A stretch of DNA of 64,000 nucleotides from Geodermatophilus normandii (GTDB lineage: Bacteria > Actinomycetota > Actinomycetes > Mycobacteriales > Geodermatophilaceae), in NCBI RefSeq assembly GCF_003182485.1, contig NZ_QGTX01000001.1, forward strand, positions 3,664,001 to 3,728,000. The letters run 5' to 3'. Positions 43,607 to 57,462 of this stretch are shown one piece after another. The translations under genes and the position numbers were made by a program. The stretch's first letter is position 1. Each line of letters starts with the position of its first letter. The notes under the pieces were generated by a model. The model was not told the DNA's origin, ran no database searches, and saw only the letters and a program-made list of their open reading frames with translations.

Positions 43607-44260
43607 ATGCGCCTCTACGCCACCCGGCCCGACCGCCGCCTGGGTCAGGTGCTCGCCGACGTCGGCCTGCTGGCGTGGATCGTGCTGTGGGTCGTCGTGG
43701 CGCGGGTCGTGCACGGCGCGGTGCTCGTGCTGGCCGAGCCGGGGCAGGCGGTGGAGGACCTCGGCTCGTCGGTGGCCGACAGCATGGGCTCGGCGGCGTC
43801 GGCGGCCGACGACGTGCCGGTGGTCGGCGACGAGCTGTCCGCGCCGTTCGACGCGCTGGGCGACGCCGCGGGGTCGGTGACCGGGGCCGGGCAGGCCGCG
43901 CAGGACGCCGTCGGCACGCTGGCCACGGTGCTCGCCGTCGTCCTGGTCGTGCTGCCGGTGGGCTGGCTGCTCGCGCGCTGGCTGCCGTGGCGCGTGGCGT
44001 GGGTGCGCGAGGCGAGCGCGGTGTCCCGGCTGGCCGGCCGCGCCGAGCCGGACCTGGACCTGCTGGCCGCGCGCGCCGTCGCCACCGCCCCGCTGCCCCG
44101 GCTGGCCGACCTGCCGCCCGGGACCGGCGCGGCCTGGCGGGCCGGGGACCCCGCCGCCGTGCGGGCGCTCGCGGCGCTGGAGGCGGGCCGGCTCGGGCTG
44201 CGGCTGCCCGCGCCCGACGCCGCGGGCTCCGGGGCCACCGCGCCGCCGCGCTCGGGTTGA
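43607..44260 (+). CDS. Two-helix membrane protein of unknown function
   Basis: 217 residues; GGAGGAGG precedes the ATG. Two hydrophobic segments, VGLLAWIVLWVVVARVV near the N-terminus and LATVLAVVLVVLPVGWLLA in the middle, enclose an extracytoplasmic loop of about 85 small and acidic residues; a soluble tail of ~90 residues contains LDLLAARAVATAPLPRLADL. From memory, similar proteins occur in many actinobacteria without known role. Divergent from ald. Confidence 0.78.
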   Translation: MRLYATRPDRRLGQVLADVGLLAWIVLWVVVARVVHGAVLVLAEPGQAVEDLGSSVADSMGSAASAADDVPVVGDELSAPFDALGDAAGSVTGAGQAAQDAVGTLATVLAVVLVVLPVGWLLARWLPWRVAWVREASAVSRLAGRAEPDLDLLAARAVATAPLPRLADLPPGTGAAWRAGDPAAVRALAALEAGRLGLRLPAPDAAGSGATAPPRSG

Positions 44261-44302
44261 GTCGGCCCCCGCCGGTGCCGATGTCCCCTCCTGATCCGGG
44301 AG

Positions 44303-45001
44303 GTGGGCGTGGGACGGACGGGACGCACGCGGTCGCGTCGGCGGGGCCGTCGCGGGCCGTCGGTGGGCGGGGTCGCCACGCGCGTCGCGGCGGCGGCCGC
44401 GGTCGGGCTGGTGGCCCTGTCGGCACCGGCCACGGACCTCGCCGCGCAGGTGACCGCCTCGTGGGCACCGTTCGGCGACGCCGGCACCGCCGACCGCCCC
44501 GGGCCCGCCCGCGTCGCCGACGCCCCGCGGCCGGTCACCGCCGTCCCCGACCCGGTCGTGGAGACGCCGGTCCTCGCGCTGCCCGTGCCGCGGCGGCTGC
44601 AGGTCGAGGTCCCGACGCCGATGGTCCCGTACGGCGTGCCGCTGGAGACCACGCCGCCGCCCGCGCAGTGCGGTGGCTACGGCGGCCTGCGGCAGGTCCC
44701 GCCGGGGGTCGTGCCCGGCCCGGGCTCGGCGACGGTGAGCTGGCAGGCCGACGGCCGCGACGCCGTCCAGGGGTACCGGGTGACCGCGGTCAGCCAGCAG
44801 CTCGTGGCCGGCGTGCAGCCCGCGCCGCCGCAGGTGACCGTCGGCCAGCGCGCGGACTGCGGCGAGGTGACCGCGAGCATCGGCGGGCTCACCAGCGGCG
44901 TCGCCTACGTCTTCTGGCTCGAGGAGCTCGTCCTCGACGCCGACACCCGGGTGACCGAGTACGAGCAGGTCGGCTCGTCGCCCGCGGTCGTCATCGGGTG
45001 A
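44303..45001 (+). CDS. Secreted fibronectin-III-like protein
   Basis: About 232 residues from a GTG at 44303 (a second GTG at 44309 has better spacing to GGGAGG). Arg-rich N-region followed by a hydrophobic signal segment (VAAAAAVGLVALSAPATDLA). A Pro-rich linker leads into a single beta-sandwich with fibronectin-III character: SATVSWQADGRDAVQGYRVT, TVGQRADCGEVTASIGGLTS. Two cysteines (QCGGYGG and ADCGEV). Presumably exported to the cell surface; 42 bases after the membrane-protein gene and perhaps in an operon with it. Confidence 0.72.
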   Translation: MGVGRTGRTRSRRRGRRGPSVGGVATRVAAAAAVGLVALSAPATDLAAQVTASWAPFGDAGTADRPGPARVADAPRPVTAVPDPVVETPVLALPVPRRLQVEVPTPMVPYGVPLETTPPPAQCGGYGGLRQVPPGVVPGPGSATVSWQADGRDAVQGYRVTAVSQQLVAGVQPAPPQVTVGQRADCGEVTASIGGLTSGVAYVFWLEELVLDADTRVTEYEQVGSSPAVVIG

Positions 45002-45080
45002 CCCGCCGAGATCCCGTGATCCCGCACGCGACACGCCGGTCCGACCGCCGAGGTCACGCGATCTCGACGGGAGTGGGGCG

Positions 45081-45679
45081 CTACGTGGCGTCGACGGGGC
45101 GCAGCGTCGTCCCCGCGGCGCGGTGCTGGGCGGCGGCGAGCAGGCCGATGACGGCGGCGGAGTTGCGGATCGCCCCGTCGAAGACGCGCTGCACCGCCTC
45201 GTCCAGCGGCACCAGCTCGACGGTCATGTCCAGCTCCTCGTGCTCCACCGTGAAGCCCTCGGGCCGGTCGACGTCGGACAGTCCCTCGGCCAGGTAGACC
45301 AGCACCAGCTCGTCGCAGAAGCCGGGGGTGCTGAACGTGGTGGTGAGCAGCGACCACCGCTCGGCGGCCATCCGCACCTCCTCGGCCAGCTCCCGCTTCG
45401 CCGTCTCCAGCGGCGGCTCGCCGTCGGCGTCGCGCAGGCCGGCGGGCAGCTCCCACAGGTAGCCGCCGACCGGGTGCCGGTACTGCCGCAGCAGCACGGC
45501 CTCACCGGCGTCGGTGAGCGCCACGACGGCCACCGCGCCGGGGTGGCGGACCACCTCGCGGACGCTGTCGCCGCCGCCGGGCATCGCCACGGTGTCCTTG
45601 ACCAGCGTGATGACCCGGCCGTCGTAGACCGTCTCGGTGCCGAGGACGCGGTAGTCGCCCTCGGCGGCCGGCTCGGTCA

Positions 45680-45680
<1 letters not shown>
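45081..45680 (-). CDS. ADP-ribose pyrophosphatase (Nudix hydrolase, Rv1700-like)
   Basis: 199 residues. Hydrolyses ADP-ribose to AMP and ribose-5-phosphate. Nudix region LWELPAGLRDADGEPPLE then TAKRELAEEVRM; it has one more residue than the textbook box between Gly and Glu and lacks the final Gly, which I recall also for the M. tuberculosis ADPRase. The GTG overlaps the pyrG stop (TAGTG), so translation is coupled; pyrG-nudix is a conserved pair. Confidence 0.92.
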
Positions 45681-50886
<5,206 letters not shown>

Positions 50887-50894
<8 letters not shown>

Positions 50895-52530
50895 CGTGCA
50901 CCTCCGTCCCGCCGGGCGTCCGCAGTGCGCGCACCGCCGCGAGCAGGGGCCGGCGCGCCGTGCCCATCATGACCGCCGCGGCCACCACGGTCACCGCCGC
51001 CGCCATGAGCACCCCGGCACCGACGGCGCCGGCCGGCGACGTCCCCGGCACCGGGTCGGCACCGAGCGCGCCGGCCAGCGCGAGGCCGGCGGCCGCGCCC
51101 GCGCCGCCGGCGAGCAGGGCGGGCAGCCCGCAGCGTCCCAGCCCGGCGAGCCCGCCGGGCCCGGCCGTCCGCGCGGTCGCGAGCAGCAGGGCGGCGCCGG
51201 CGGCGGTGACGCCGATGCTGTGCCCGGCGGCCAGCGCCAGCGCGCGGTCGGCGTCCGGCAGGGCGGCGGAGAGGACCACGTCGGCGGCCACCGCGAGCAA
51301 CCAGCCGCCGAGCACGCAGGCGGTGGGCGCGCGCCACAGCCCGCGGGCGTACAGCGCCCGGGTGAGCACCGCGACCAGGCCGTAGCCGACCAGGCCGGGG
51401 GCGAAGGCCACGACGGTGTCGCGCAGCGCGGCCACCCGGTCGGGGCCGCCGTCGAGGAGGAACACCCGCGCCATCGGGCCGGACACGGCGGCGAGCACCG
51501 CCGCGGCGACCGCGCTGGCCACCACGACGAGGGCGGTCACCGGGGCCAGCGCGCGTCGGTAGCCCGCCAGGTCCCCGGCGGCGGCCCGCTCGGCCATCAG
51601 CGGATAGGCCGACGTGGCCAGCGGCACCGCGACCGCGGCCCACGGCACGAGGAAGAGCGTGAGCCCGGCGGTGTAGGCGACCTGCGTGCCGTCGGGGCCG
51701 TCGCCGGCCAGCCGGATCGCGACCGCGGCCACCAGCTGCTGCCCGGCGAGGGTGAGCACGCCGGCGACCGCGAGCCGGCGCACCTGCGGCGCGGCGCCCA
51801 CCGGGAAGCGCAGCGAGGGCCGCAGCCCCAGCCGCAGCCGCCGCACCGGTACGAGGACGGCGAGGGCGAGCGCGACCACGCCGAGCGTCGTCCCGACGCC
51901 GAGGACCAGCTCGGCCGGCGTCGTCAGGTCCCCGACGTCCCGGGCACCGCCCAGCCAGGCGAAGGCGGCGTAGGCCGCCGCGACGACGACGCTGGACAGC
52001 AGCGGCGCGATCGCCGGGCCGGCGAAGCGGCGGTGCGCCTGCAGCACGCCGGTCCCCACGACGGCCAGGCCGTAGAGCACGACCTGCGGCGCGAAGACCA
52101 GCAGGAAGCGGGCGGCCAGGTCGACCTCGGCCGCCGTGCCGCCGCCGAGCAGCAGCGCGGCGATCGGGTGCGCCAGGACGGCGAGCAGGGCGGCCAGCGG
52201 CACGAGGACCAGCAGCGTCCAGCCCAGCAGCGCCGAGGCGGTCCGGCGCACCTGCTCGCGGTCGCCGGCGGCGATGCCCCCCGCCAGCATCGGCACGACG
52301 AGGGAGGCCAGCGCCCCGCCGGCGACCACCTCGAAGACGATGTTCGGGACGGTGTTGGCCGCGGTGTAGGTGTCGCCGGTGCTGTCGGCGCCGACGGCGT
52401 TGGTGAACACCAGCGTGCGCCCGAACCCGGCGAGCCGGGCCAGCACGGTGAGGACCGCGATCAGCGCGGCGGCGCCGGCGACGCCCTGCGCCACGCGCCG
52501 CCCCGACACCGTCGGCCCCGCGGACGTCAC
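50887..52530 (-). CDS. MurJ/MviN-like lipid flippase
   Basis: 547 residues with about 14 membrane helices. MOP-superfamily pattern: VLARLAGFGRTLVFTNAVGA, NTVPNIVFEVVAGGALASLV, VVLYGLAVVGTGVLQAHRRF, LVPWAAVAVPLATSAYPLMA. Such proteins flip lipid-linked sugar precursors such as lipid II. It lacks the cytoplasmic pseudokinase tail of mycobacterial MurJ and lies beside a GT4 and an MraY-like gene, so it may serve a second envelope polymer rather than be the main MurJ. The GTG start overlaps the stop of the MraY-like gene. Confidence 0.85.
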
Positions 52531-53411
52531 GCCGGGCGGCGGCCGAGCCGGTCGAGCTCGCGCAGGCCCGGCGTGGCCTCGATGACCCGGGTGAAGCTGA
52601 CCCGCTCGCTGGCGAGGGTGAGCGCGGTGACCGCGGCCAGCAGCGCCGCCCGCGCCGGGCGCGAGGGGACCGCGGCCAGCCGCAGGCCGAGGAGCGCGCC
52701 GACGGCGTTGGCGCCGGCGTCGCCGAGCATCACCTGCTCGCCGAGGTCGGCGGGCAGCACGGCCAGCGCCGCACCGAGCGGCGCCGCCACCAGGTCGCCC
52801 GCGGGCCCGCGCAGCGTGGCAGCGGCGGCGAGGGTCGCGGCCTTCGCCGCGCGGCCGGGGCGGAGGTCCAGGAGGTTCACCAGGTTGGCGGTGCCGGCCA
52901 CGAGGCCGGTGGTGAGGACGACGTCCGCCGCGCCGGTGAGGTGACGGAGCGGCCCCGCCGCGGGGGCCCGGGCCGAGCGGAGCGGGGTCCGGGGGGCAGC
53001 GGGGTCCTCGTGGAGCACCGCGGCGACCGCGGCGGCCGCGCCGATGCCGGCGACCTTCACCGCACCGGCCGACACCCGCCCGGCCCGCAGCGCCGCGAGG
53101 TGCCCGGCCAGGCCCTTGTCACGGGCCTGCTCCGGGCGGGCGCCGGCGAGGTCGTCGTAGCCGCCGACCAGCCCGGACACCGCGCCGGCCACCGCGGCCG
53201 CACCGCGCGTGCCGGCCGGCGCGCCGAGGACGGCGCCGGCGGTGGCGGCCGCGGCCAGCGCCGGCCCGCCGAGCAGGGTCACCGGGCGGCCGGCGTAGTT
53301 GGTGCGCCGCCACGGGGCCCCGGCCGGGCGGGCGTCGAGCGCGCGCGCCGCGGCCAGGCCGGCCCGGGCGGCCGCCGCCCCGGCGAGGACGAGGAGCGGG
53401 CGCGCGGTCAC
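52527..53411 (-). CDS. MraY/WecA-like membrane protein
   Basis: 294 residues, Ala-rich and hydrophobic with several helices. Motifs of the polyprenyl-phosphate sugar-1-phosphate transferase family are visible: GGYDDLAG, GTANLVNLLDLRPGRAAKAA and VMLGDAGANAVGALLGLRL. It is shorter (family about 330-370) and the second Asp of the usual DDxxD is not clear, so activity is uncertain. It may start a lipid-linked glycan that the GT4 extends and the MurJ-like protein flips. Overlaps mctB upstream and the flippase downstream by four bases. Confidence 0.7.
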   Translation of the reverse strand: MTARPLLVLAGAAAARAGLAAARALDARPAGAPWRRTNYAGRPVTLLGGPALAAAATAGAVLGAPAGTRGAAAVAGAVSGLVGGYDDLAGARPEQARDKGLAGHLAALRAGRVSAGAVKVAGIGAAAAVAAVLHEDPAAPRTPLRSARAPAAGPLRHLTGAADVVLTTGLVAGTANLVNLLDLRPGRAAKAATLAAAATLRGPAGDLVAAPLGAALAVLPADLGEQVMLGDAGANAVGALLGLRLAAVPSRPARAALLAAVTALTLASERVSFTRVIEATPGLRELDRLGRRPA

Positions 53412-54361
53412 GGGGTGGCGGCGGGCACCGGCGGGACCGGCTGGGCGTCCTCCCCGGTGCCGTACTTGCCGGAGGTGCCCTCGCGCTCGCGGCCCAGCGC
53501 CAGCACGGTGCTGATCTGGCCCGACGGGCTGGTCACGTTGTCCACGGTGGAGACCGCCGCGGAGACCTCCGGGTCGGCCCGGACCACGCCGACCAGGCCG
53601 GCCTCGCCCGCCGAGGCGGCGTCGCCGGCCACCACGGCGCCGGAGCCCGCGGCGTCGAGGGCGGTGGCCAGGTCCAGCAGGACGTCGTTGCGGTCCGCGG
53701 CGTCCTTGCCGTCCAGCGCGCCGCCGGTGAGGACGACGGCGAAGTCGGCGGGCGTGACGGTCGTGGAGTCCTGGGACAGGACGTCGAGGGCGGACAGGCC
53801 CGCGAGCACGGTGGAGACCGCCGCGGTGTCGGGGGCGGGCGCGCCCTCGGTGGCCGGGACCATGAGCACCTGGGCGAGCAGCGCGCCGACGAGCTGGCCG
53901 GTGTCGTCGGTCTCGGGCAGCTCCACGCCGGCCGGGCGGCCGGGGCCCGTCACGTAGCTCTGCAGGCCCGGCTCGCTGGCCGGGTCGCTGTACTCCGGCG
54001 CCAGGGAGACCTGCCCGGCGACCGTGCCGCCGGCCTCGGTCACCAGCGCGGTGACCTCCTCGACGGTGTCGGTCGTGACGTCCTCGGACGCGAGCACCAG
54101 CAGCACGCTGCGGCCGGTCAGGGCGCCGCGCACCAGGGCCGGGGCGACGGCGGACTCGAAGGCCTGGCTGCTGTCGACCTGCGTCTGCAGCCCCTGGGTG
54201 GTGTCCTCCAGCTCGCGCTTGTCCTCCTGCAGCGAGGTGACCTGCCCCTGCAGGTTGTCCAGCAGCGGTCCCGACAGCTGGGTCGCGCCGATCACCAGCC
54301 CCAGGGCGATCGCGAGGAACACCGCGATCAGGGAGACCAGGTGGTAGCGGAAGTCGATCAC
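53408..54361 (-). CDS. mctB: Copper transport outer-membrane protein MctB family (Rv1698-like)
   Basis: 317 residues. Starts with an uncleaved N-terminal helix (VIDFRYHLVSLIAVFLAIAL), then a coiled coil (LLDNLQGQVTSLQEDKRELE) and an alpha/beta domain with GRSVLLVLASEDVTTDTVEE and QLVGALLAQVLMVP. In mycobacteria this protein sits downstream of steA and was linked to copper efflux and channel activity. In an organism without mycolate outer membrane, a structural partnership with SteA in cell division is more plausible. The GTG overlaps the steA stop (GTGA). Confidence 0.85.
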   Translation of the reverse strand: MIDFRYHLVSLIAVFLAIALGLVIGATQLSGPLLDNLQGQVTSLQEDKRELEDTTQGLQTQVDSSQAFESAVAPALVRGALTGRSVLLVLASEDVTTDTVEEVTALVTEAGGTVAGQVSLAPEYSDPASEPGLQSYVTGPGRPAGVELPETDDTGQLVGALLAQVLMVPATEGAPAPDTAAVSTVLAGLSALDVLSQDSTTVTPADFAVVLTGGALDGKDAADRNDVLLDLATALDAAGSGAVVAGDAASAGEAGLVGVVRADPEVSAAVSTVDNVTSPSGQISTVLALGREREGTSGKYGTGEDAQPVPPVPAATP

Positions 54362-55545
54362 GAGAAGAGGTTCTCCAACCAGAACACGAAGCTGTCCCAC
54401 TGGTCGACCAGCAGGTCGAGGTAGATCCGCCCGGCGGTGGTGACGGCCAGGGCGGCGACGATCGCGAGCAGCGCGGCGAGCACGAGCACGACGAGCGCGC
54501 CGGTCGAGATGCGGCTGCGGTAGAGCCGGCTCACGCCCTTGGCGTCGACCAGCTTGCCGCCCAGCCGCAGCCGGGTGAGGAAGGTCGAGGCCATGCCGCC
54601 GCGGCCCTTGTCGAGGAACTCCACGAGCGTGGCGTGCGTGCCGACGGCGACGATGAGCTTGGCGCCCTTCTCGTCGGCCAGCAGCATGGCGATGTCCTCG
54701 CTGGTCGCCGCGGCCGGGAAGGTGATCGCCGGGACCCCGAGGTCCTGGACCCGCTTGAGGCCGGGCGCGCGGCCGTCGACGTAGGCGTGCACGACGACCT
54801 CCGCCCCGCTGCGCAGGACGTGGTCGCTGACCGAGTCCATGTCGCCGATGATCATGTCCGGCTGGTAGCCGGCCTCGATGAGGGCGTCCGCGCCGCCGTC
54901 GACCCCGACCAGCACCGGCCGGTAGTCGCGGATGTAGGACCGCAGCGCCTGCAGGTCCTCCTTGTAGTCGTACCCGCGGACGACGACGAGCACGTGCCGG
55001 CCCTCGATCGCCGTCTTCACGTCCGGGACGCCGACGCCGTCGAGCAGCAGCGCGCGCTCGCGCTTCATGTACTCCATCGTGTTGGTGGCGAACGCCTCCA
55101 ACTGCGTGGACAGCCCGGCCTTGGCCTCGGCCATCGCGGTGGCGACGGTCTCGGGGGTCTGCTCGGTGCCCTCCGCGACGGCGGTGCCGTCGGGCCCGTA
55201 GAGCGTGGCGCCCTCGACGCGGACCTGCGCACCCTCCTTGAGCGCGGCGAACACGTCCTTGCCGACGCCGTCGACGAGGGGGATGCCGGCCGCGGTGAGG
55301 ATCTCGGGGCCGAGGTTGGGATAGCGGCCGGAGATGCTCGGCGCGGCGTTGACCACGGCGCCGACCTTCGCGGCGACCAGCGAGTCCGCGCTCACGCGGT
55401 CGATGTCGACGTGGTCGATGACGGCGACGTCGCCGGGCCGCAGGCGCTTGGTGAGGTTCTTGGTGCGACGGTCCAGCCGGACGGTGCCGCTCACCCCGGG
55501 TGCCGTCTCCTGGGCCCGGCTCCGTCGCAGGGTGCCGATGCGCAT
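54358..55545 (-). CDS. steA: SteA-like division/cell-envelope protein (Rv1697-like)
   Basis: 395 residues. Cytoplasmic domain similar to thiamine pyrophosphokinase folds (VGVDGGADALIEAGYQPDMI then IGDMDSVSDHVL) preceded by DVAVIDHVDIDRVSADSLVA and SISGRYPNLGPEIL, and a C-terminal membrane helix (LVVLVLAALLAIVAALAVTT). SteA of Corynebacterium acts with SteB in daughter-cell separation. The pairing with mctB is conserved in actinobacteria. The ATG at 55545 has a weak ribosome site. Confidence 0.88.
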   Translation of the reverse strand: MRIGTLRRSRAQETAPGVSGTVRLDRRTKNLTKRLRPGDVAVIDHVDIDRVSADSLVAAKVGAVVNAAPSISGRYPNLGPEILTAAGIPLVDGVGKDVFAALKEGAQVRVEGATLYGPDGTAVAEGTEQTPETVATAMAEAKAGLSTQLEAFATNTMEYMKRERALLLDGVGVPDVKTAIEGRHVLVVVRGYDYKEDLQALRSYIRDYRPVLVGVDGGADALIEAGYQPDMIIGDMDSVSDHVLRSGAEVVVHAYVDGRAPGLKRVQDLGVPAITFPAAATSEDIAMLLADEKGAKLIVAVGTHATLVEFLDKGRGGMASTFLTRLRLGGKLVDAKGVSRLYRSRISTGALVVLVLAALLAIVAALAVTTAGRIYLDLLVDQWDSFVFWLENLFS

Positions 55546-55696
55546 TCGGCCATGGTCCCACGGAGGCTCCCGGGGGCCGTCGTCCGACGCGCTCCCGCAA
55601 CTGCCTGGTCACGCAGGGTGTCCGACACCACGGGCGGCGCGACACGCCCGGCGCGTGCGCCCCACCGGCACCCCCGGTGCTGCCAGCCGCGCTGTC

Positions 55697-55702
55697 TAGC
55701 GT
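55697..55702 (+). promoter_or_regulatory. -10 element for a probably leaderless TetR message
   Basis: TAGCGT lies eight bases before the GTG at 55711 and no ribosome site is present. This spacing fits transcription starting at or next to the GTG, as in leaderless actinobacterial mRNAs. Confidence 0.4.
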
Positions 55703-55710
55703 TGGCCGAT

Positions 55711-56553
55711 GTGACTCGTGGGGCTCCTGCTGCCATCGTCCCGGCGACCCGTCCCGGGGCCGCGGACGAAGGCTCCCGGCCGCTGCCCGGGCCGGACTCC
55801 GCCCCGGCGCCCGCGCCGCCGCCGGTGATCCGGGCCGTGCCGCAGGAGCCGGCCGCCGCGCCGGCGCCCGCCCCCGCGCCGCCCGCCGAGGGCCGGCGGT
55901 CGGGCCGCCGCCGCGACCGCCGGGGCTCCGGCGTCCGCGAGCGCCGCCGGCTGGAGACGCACGACCGGATCGTCGACGCCGCCGCCGAGCTGTTCGCCGA
56001 GCGCGGCTTCGACGCCGTCAGCGTCGTGGAGATCGCGCAGCGGGCGGGTGTGGTGGAGAAGACGGTGTTCAACCACTTCCCGGTCAAGGAGGGGCTGGTC
56101 CTCTCCGCCGACCCGCCGATGCGGGCGGCGCTGCTGCACGCGGTGGCCACCCGCCCGGCCGGGGAGTCGGTGGCCGCGGCGGCCGGCACCTTCGTGGTCC
56201 GCGCGATGACGATGCTCGGGGCGCCCGAGGCCGCCGAGGGGGTGGCCGCGATGGCCCGGGTGGTGCGCGGCTCCCGCACGCTGCAGGCCCGCGAGCGGGA
56301 GATCCTCGGCGAGATCACCGCCGCGCTGGCGGCGCAGATCCGCGCGGAGACCGGCGCCGACGACGGCGCGGTGGAGCCCGAGCTCACCGCCTCGGCGGTG
56401 ACCGCGCTCTACGGCCGGCTCCTGGAGCTGGCCCGCGACCGCGCGCTGGCCGGTGTCACGGGGCCGGCGCTCGCCGACGAGCTGCGCACGGCCGGGCGGC
56501 GCGGCCTGTCGCTGCTGCAGTTCGGGCTGGCGGGGTACGCGAAGCGCCGCTGA
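55711..56553 (+). CDS. TetR-family transcriptional regulator
   Basis: 280 residues, of which the first ~75 are a Pro/Ala/Arg-rich disordered extension (PAPAPPPVIRAVPQEPAAAP). The DNA-binding domain is standard: THDRIVDAAAELFAERGFDA then VSVVEIAQRAGVVEKTVFNH. The C-terminal ligand domain is helical (VAAMARVVRGSRTLQARERE). Divergent from steA and convergent with a methyltransferase gene; neither context reveals the target. The long leader is unusual for the family. Confidence 0.88.
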   Translation: MTRGAPAAIVPATRPGAADEGSRPLPGPDSAPAPAPPPVIRAVPQEPAAAPAPAPAPPAEGRRSGRRRDRRGSGVRERRRLETHDRIVDAAAELFAERGFDAVSVVEIAQRAGVVEKTVFNHFPVKEGLVLSADPPMRAALLHAVATRPAGESVAAAAGTFVVRAMTMLGAPEAAEGVAAMARVVRGSRTLQAREREILGEITAALAAQIRAETGADDGAVEPELTASAVTALYGRLLELARDRALAGVTGPALADELRTAGRRGLSLLQFGLAGYAKRR

Positions 56554-56584
56554 ACGGCCGGGCTCGTGCCGCCGGGCCGGGCCC

Positions 56585-57301
56585 TCAGGCGGGCAGCTGC
56601 AGGGCCCGCAGCAGCTGGTCGCCGCGGTCGCCCGGGATGCCGGGGTCCCGCGTGAACAGCGCGACGGCGACCATGTACTCGTCGTCGCCGGCCCAGCCGC
56701 GCCCCTCGGCGACGATCCTCGCGATCTGCGCGCGGACCTTCGGCTCGCTGCTGTAGGGCCCGTAGTCCAGCCCCATGGCGAGGAAGTTGACCACCCGGTA
56801 GCCGAGGTCGGCGGCGGTGCTCACGGTGGTGACCGGGTCGGCGTAGCTGGCGACCGCGGTGACCACGTGGTCGTAGCCGGCCTTGAGCAGCTGCAGCGTG
56901 AGGTCGTTGCCGCGCTCGCCGCCCCACAGCTCGGGCATGAGGATGTCGCGGTCGGGGGCGGGGATGTAGGGCGGGTTGGACAGCGCGGTGGTCACCGGCT
57001 CCCCGCCGGAGGCGTCGGCCTGGTCGAAGAAGTCGCCGAGCTCGACGGTGTAGCGGTCGGCGAGGCCGCGCGCGGCGATGTTGGCCCGCGCCGCCTCCAC
57101 CGAGTCGGCGCTGATGTCGTAGCTGCGGACGCGCAGCCCGGGCAGGCCCGCGACGACGTCGGCGATCGCGGAGGCGTCACCGGTCCCCAGCTCGACGACG
57201 GGGGCGTCCTCCCAGCCCAGCTGCTCGCGGTACTGCTGGAGCAGCATGCAGACGGAGAAGCCGTAGTGCGCGGACTCGTCGGCGGAGCTGAAGCAGCTCA
57301 C
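56585..57301 (-). CDS. Class I SAM-dependent methyltransferase with NPPY motif
   Basis: 238 residues from the GTG at 57301, chosen for its GGAGGGG site; a longer Arg-rich reading to 57436 is improbable. SAM-binding loop VVELGTGDASAIADVVAGLP, acidic VRSYDISADSVEAAR and the catalytic LSNPPYIPAPDRDILMPELWG, where NPPY indicates methylation of a glutamine side-chain amide or an exocyclic amine (PrmC/HemK-like, or DNA/RNA adenine). The target is unknown. It resembles a free-standing PrmC-type domain. Confidence 0.82.
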   Translation of the reverse strand: MSCFSSADESAHYGFSVCMLLQQYREQLGWEDAPVVELGTGDASAIADVVAGLPGLRVRSYDISADSVEAARANIAARGLADRYTVELGDFFDQADASGGEPVTTALSNPPYIPAPDRDILMPELWGGERGNDLTLQLLKAGYDHVVTAVASYADPVTTVSTAADLGYRVVNFLAMGLDYGPYSSEPKVRAQIARIVAEGRGWAGDDEYMVAVALFTRDPGIPGDRGDQLLRALQLPA

Positions 57302-57462
57302 CGGTCCCCTCCGGGGACCCGGGCGGCGGGAGCCGGGACGAGCGGGCTTCGGGCGGGGGCATCGTCGCGCACGGGATCGACCTACCCCCGTCGTCGGTCC
57401 GACATTCCTGCGTGCCGCCACCCGGTCGTGTGCCACCCGACGGCGCCCGCCCGTCCGCCCGC

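Noticed and set aside
53408..54361. MctB as evidence for a mycolic-acid outer membrane
   Set aside because: The family is found beside steA in actinobacteria generally, and no mycolate gene is in the window.
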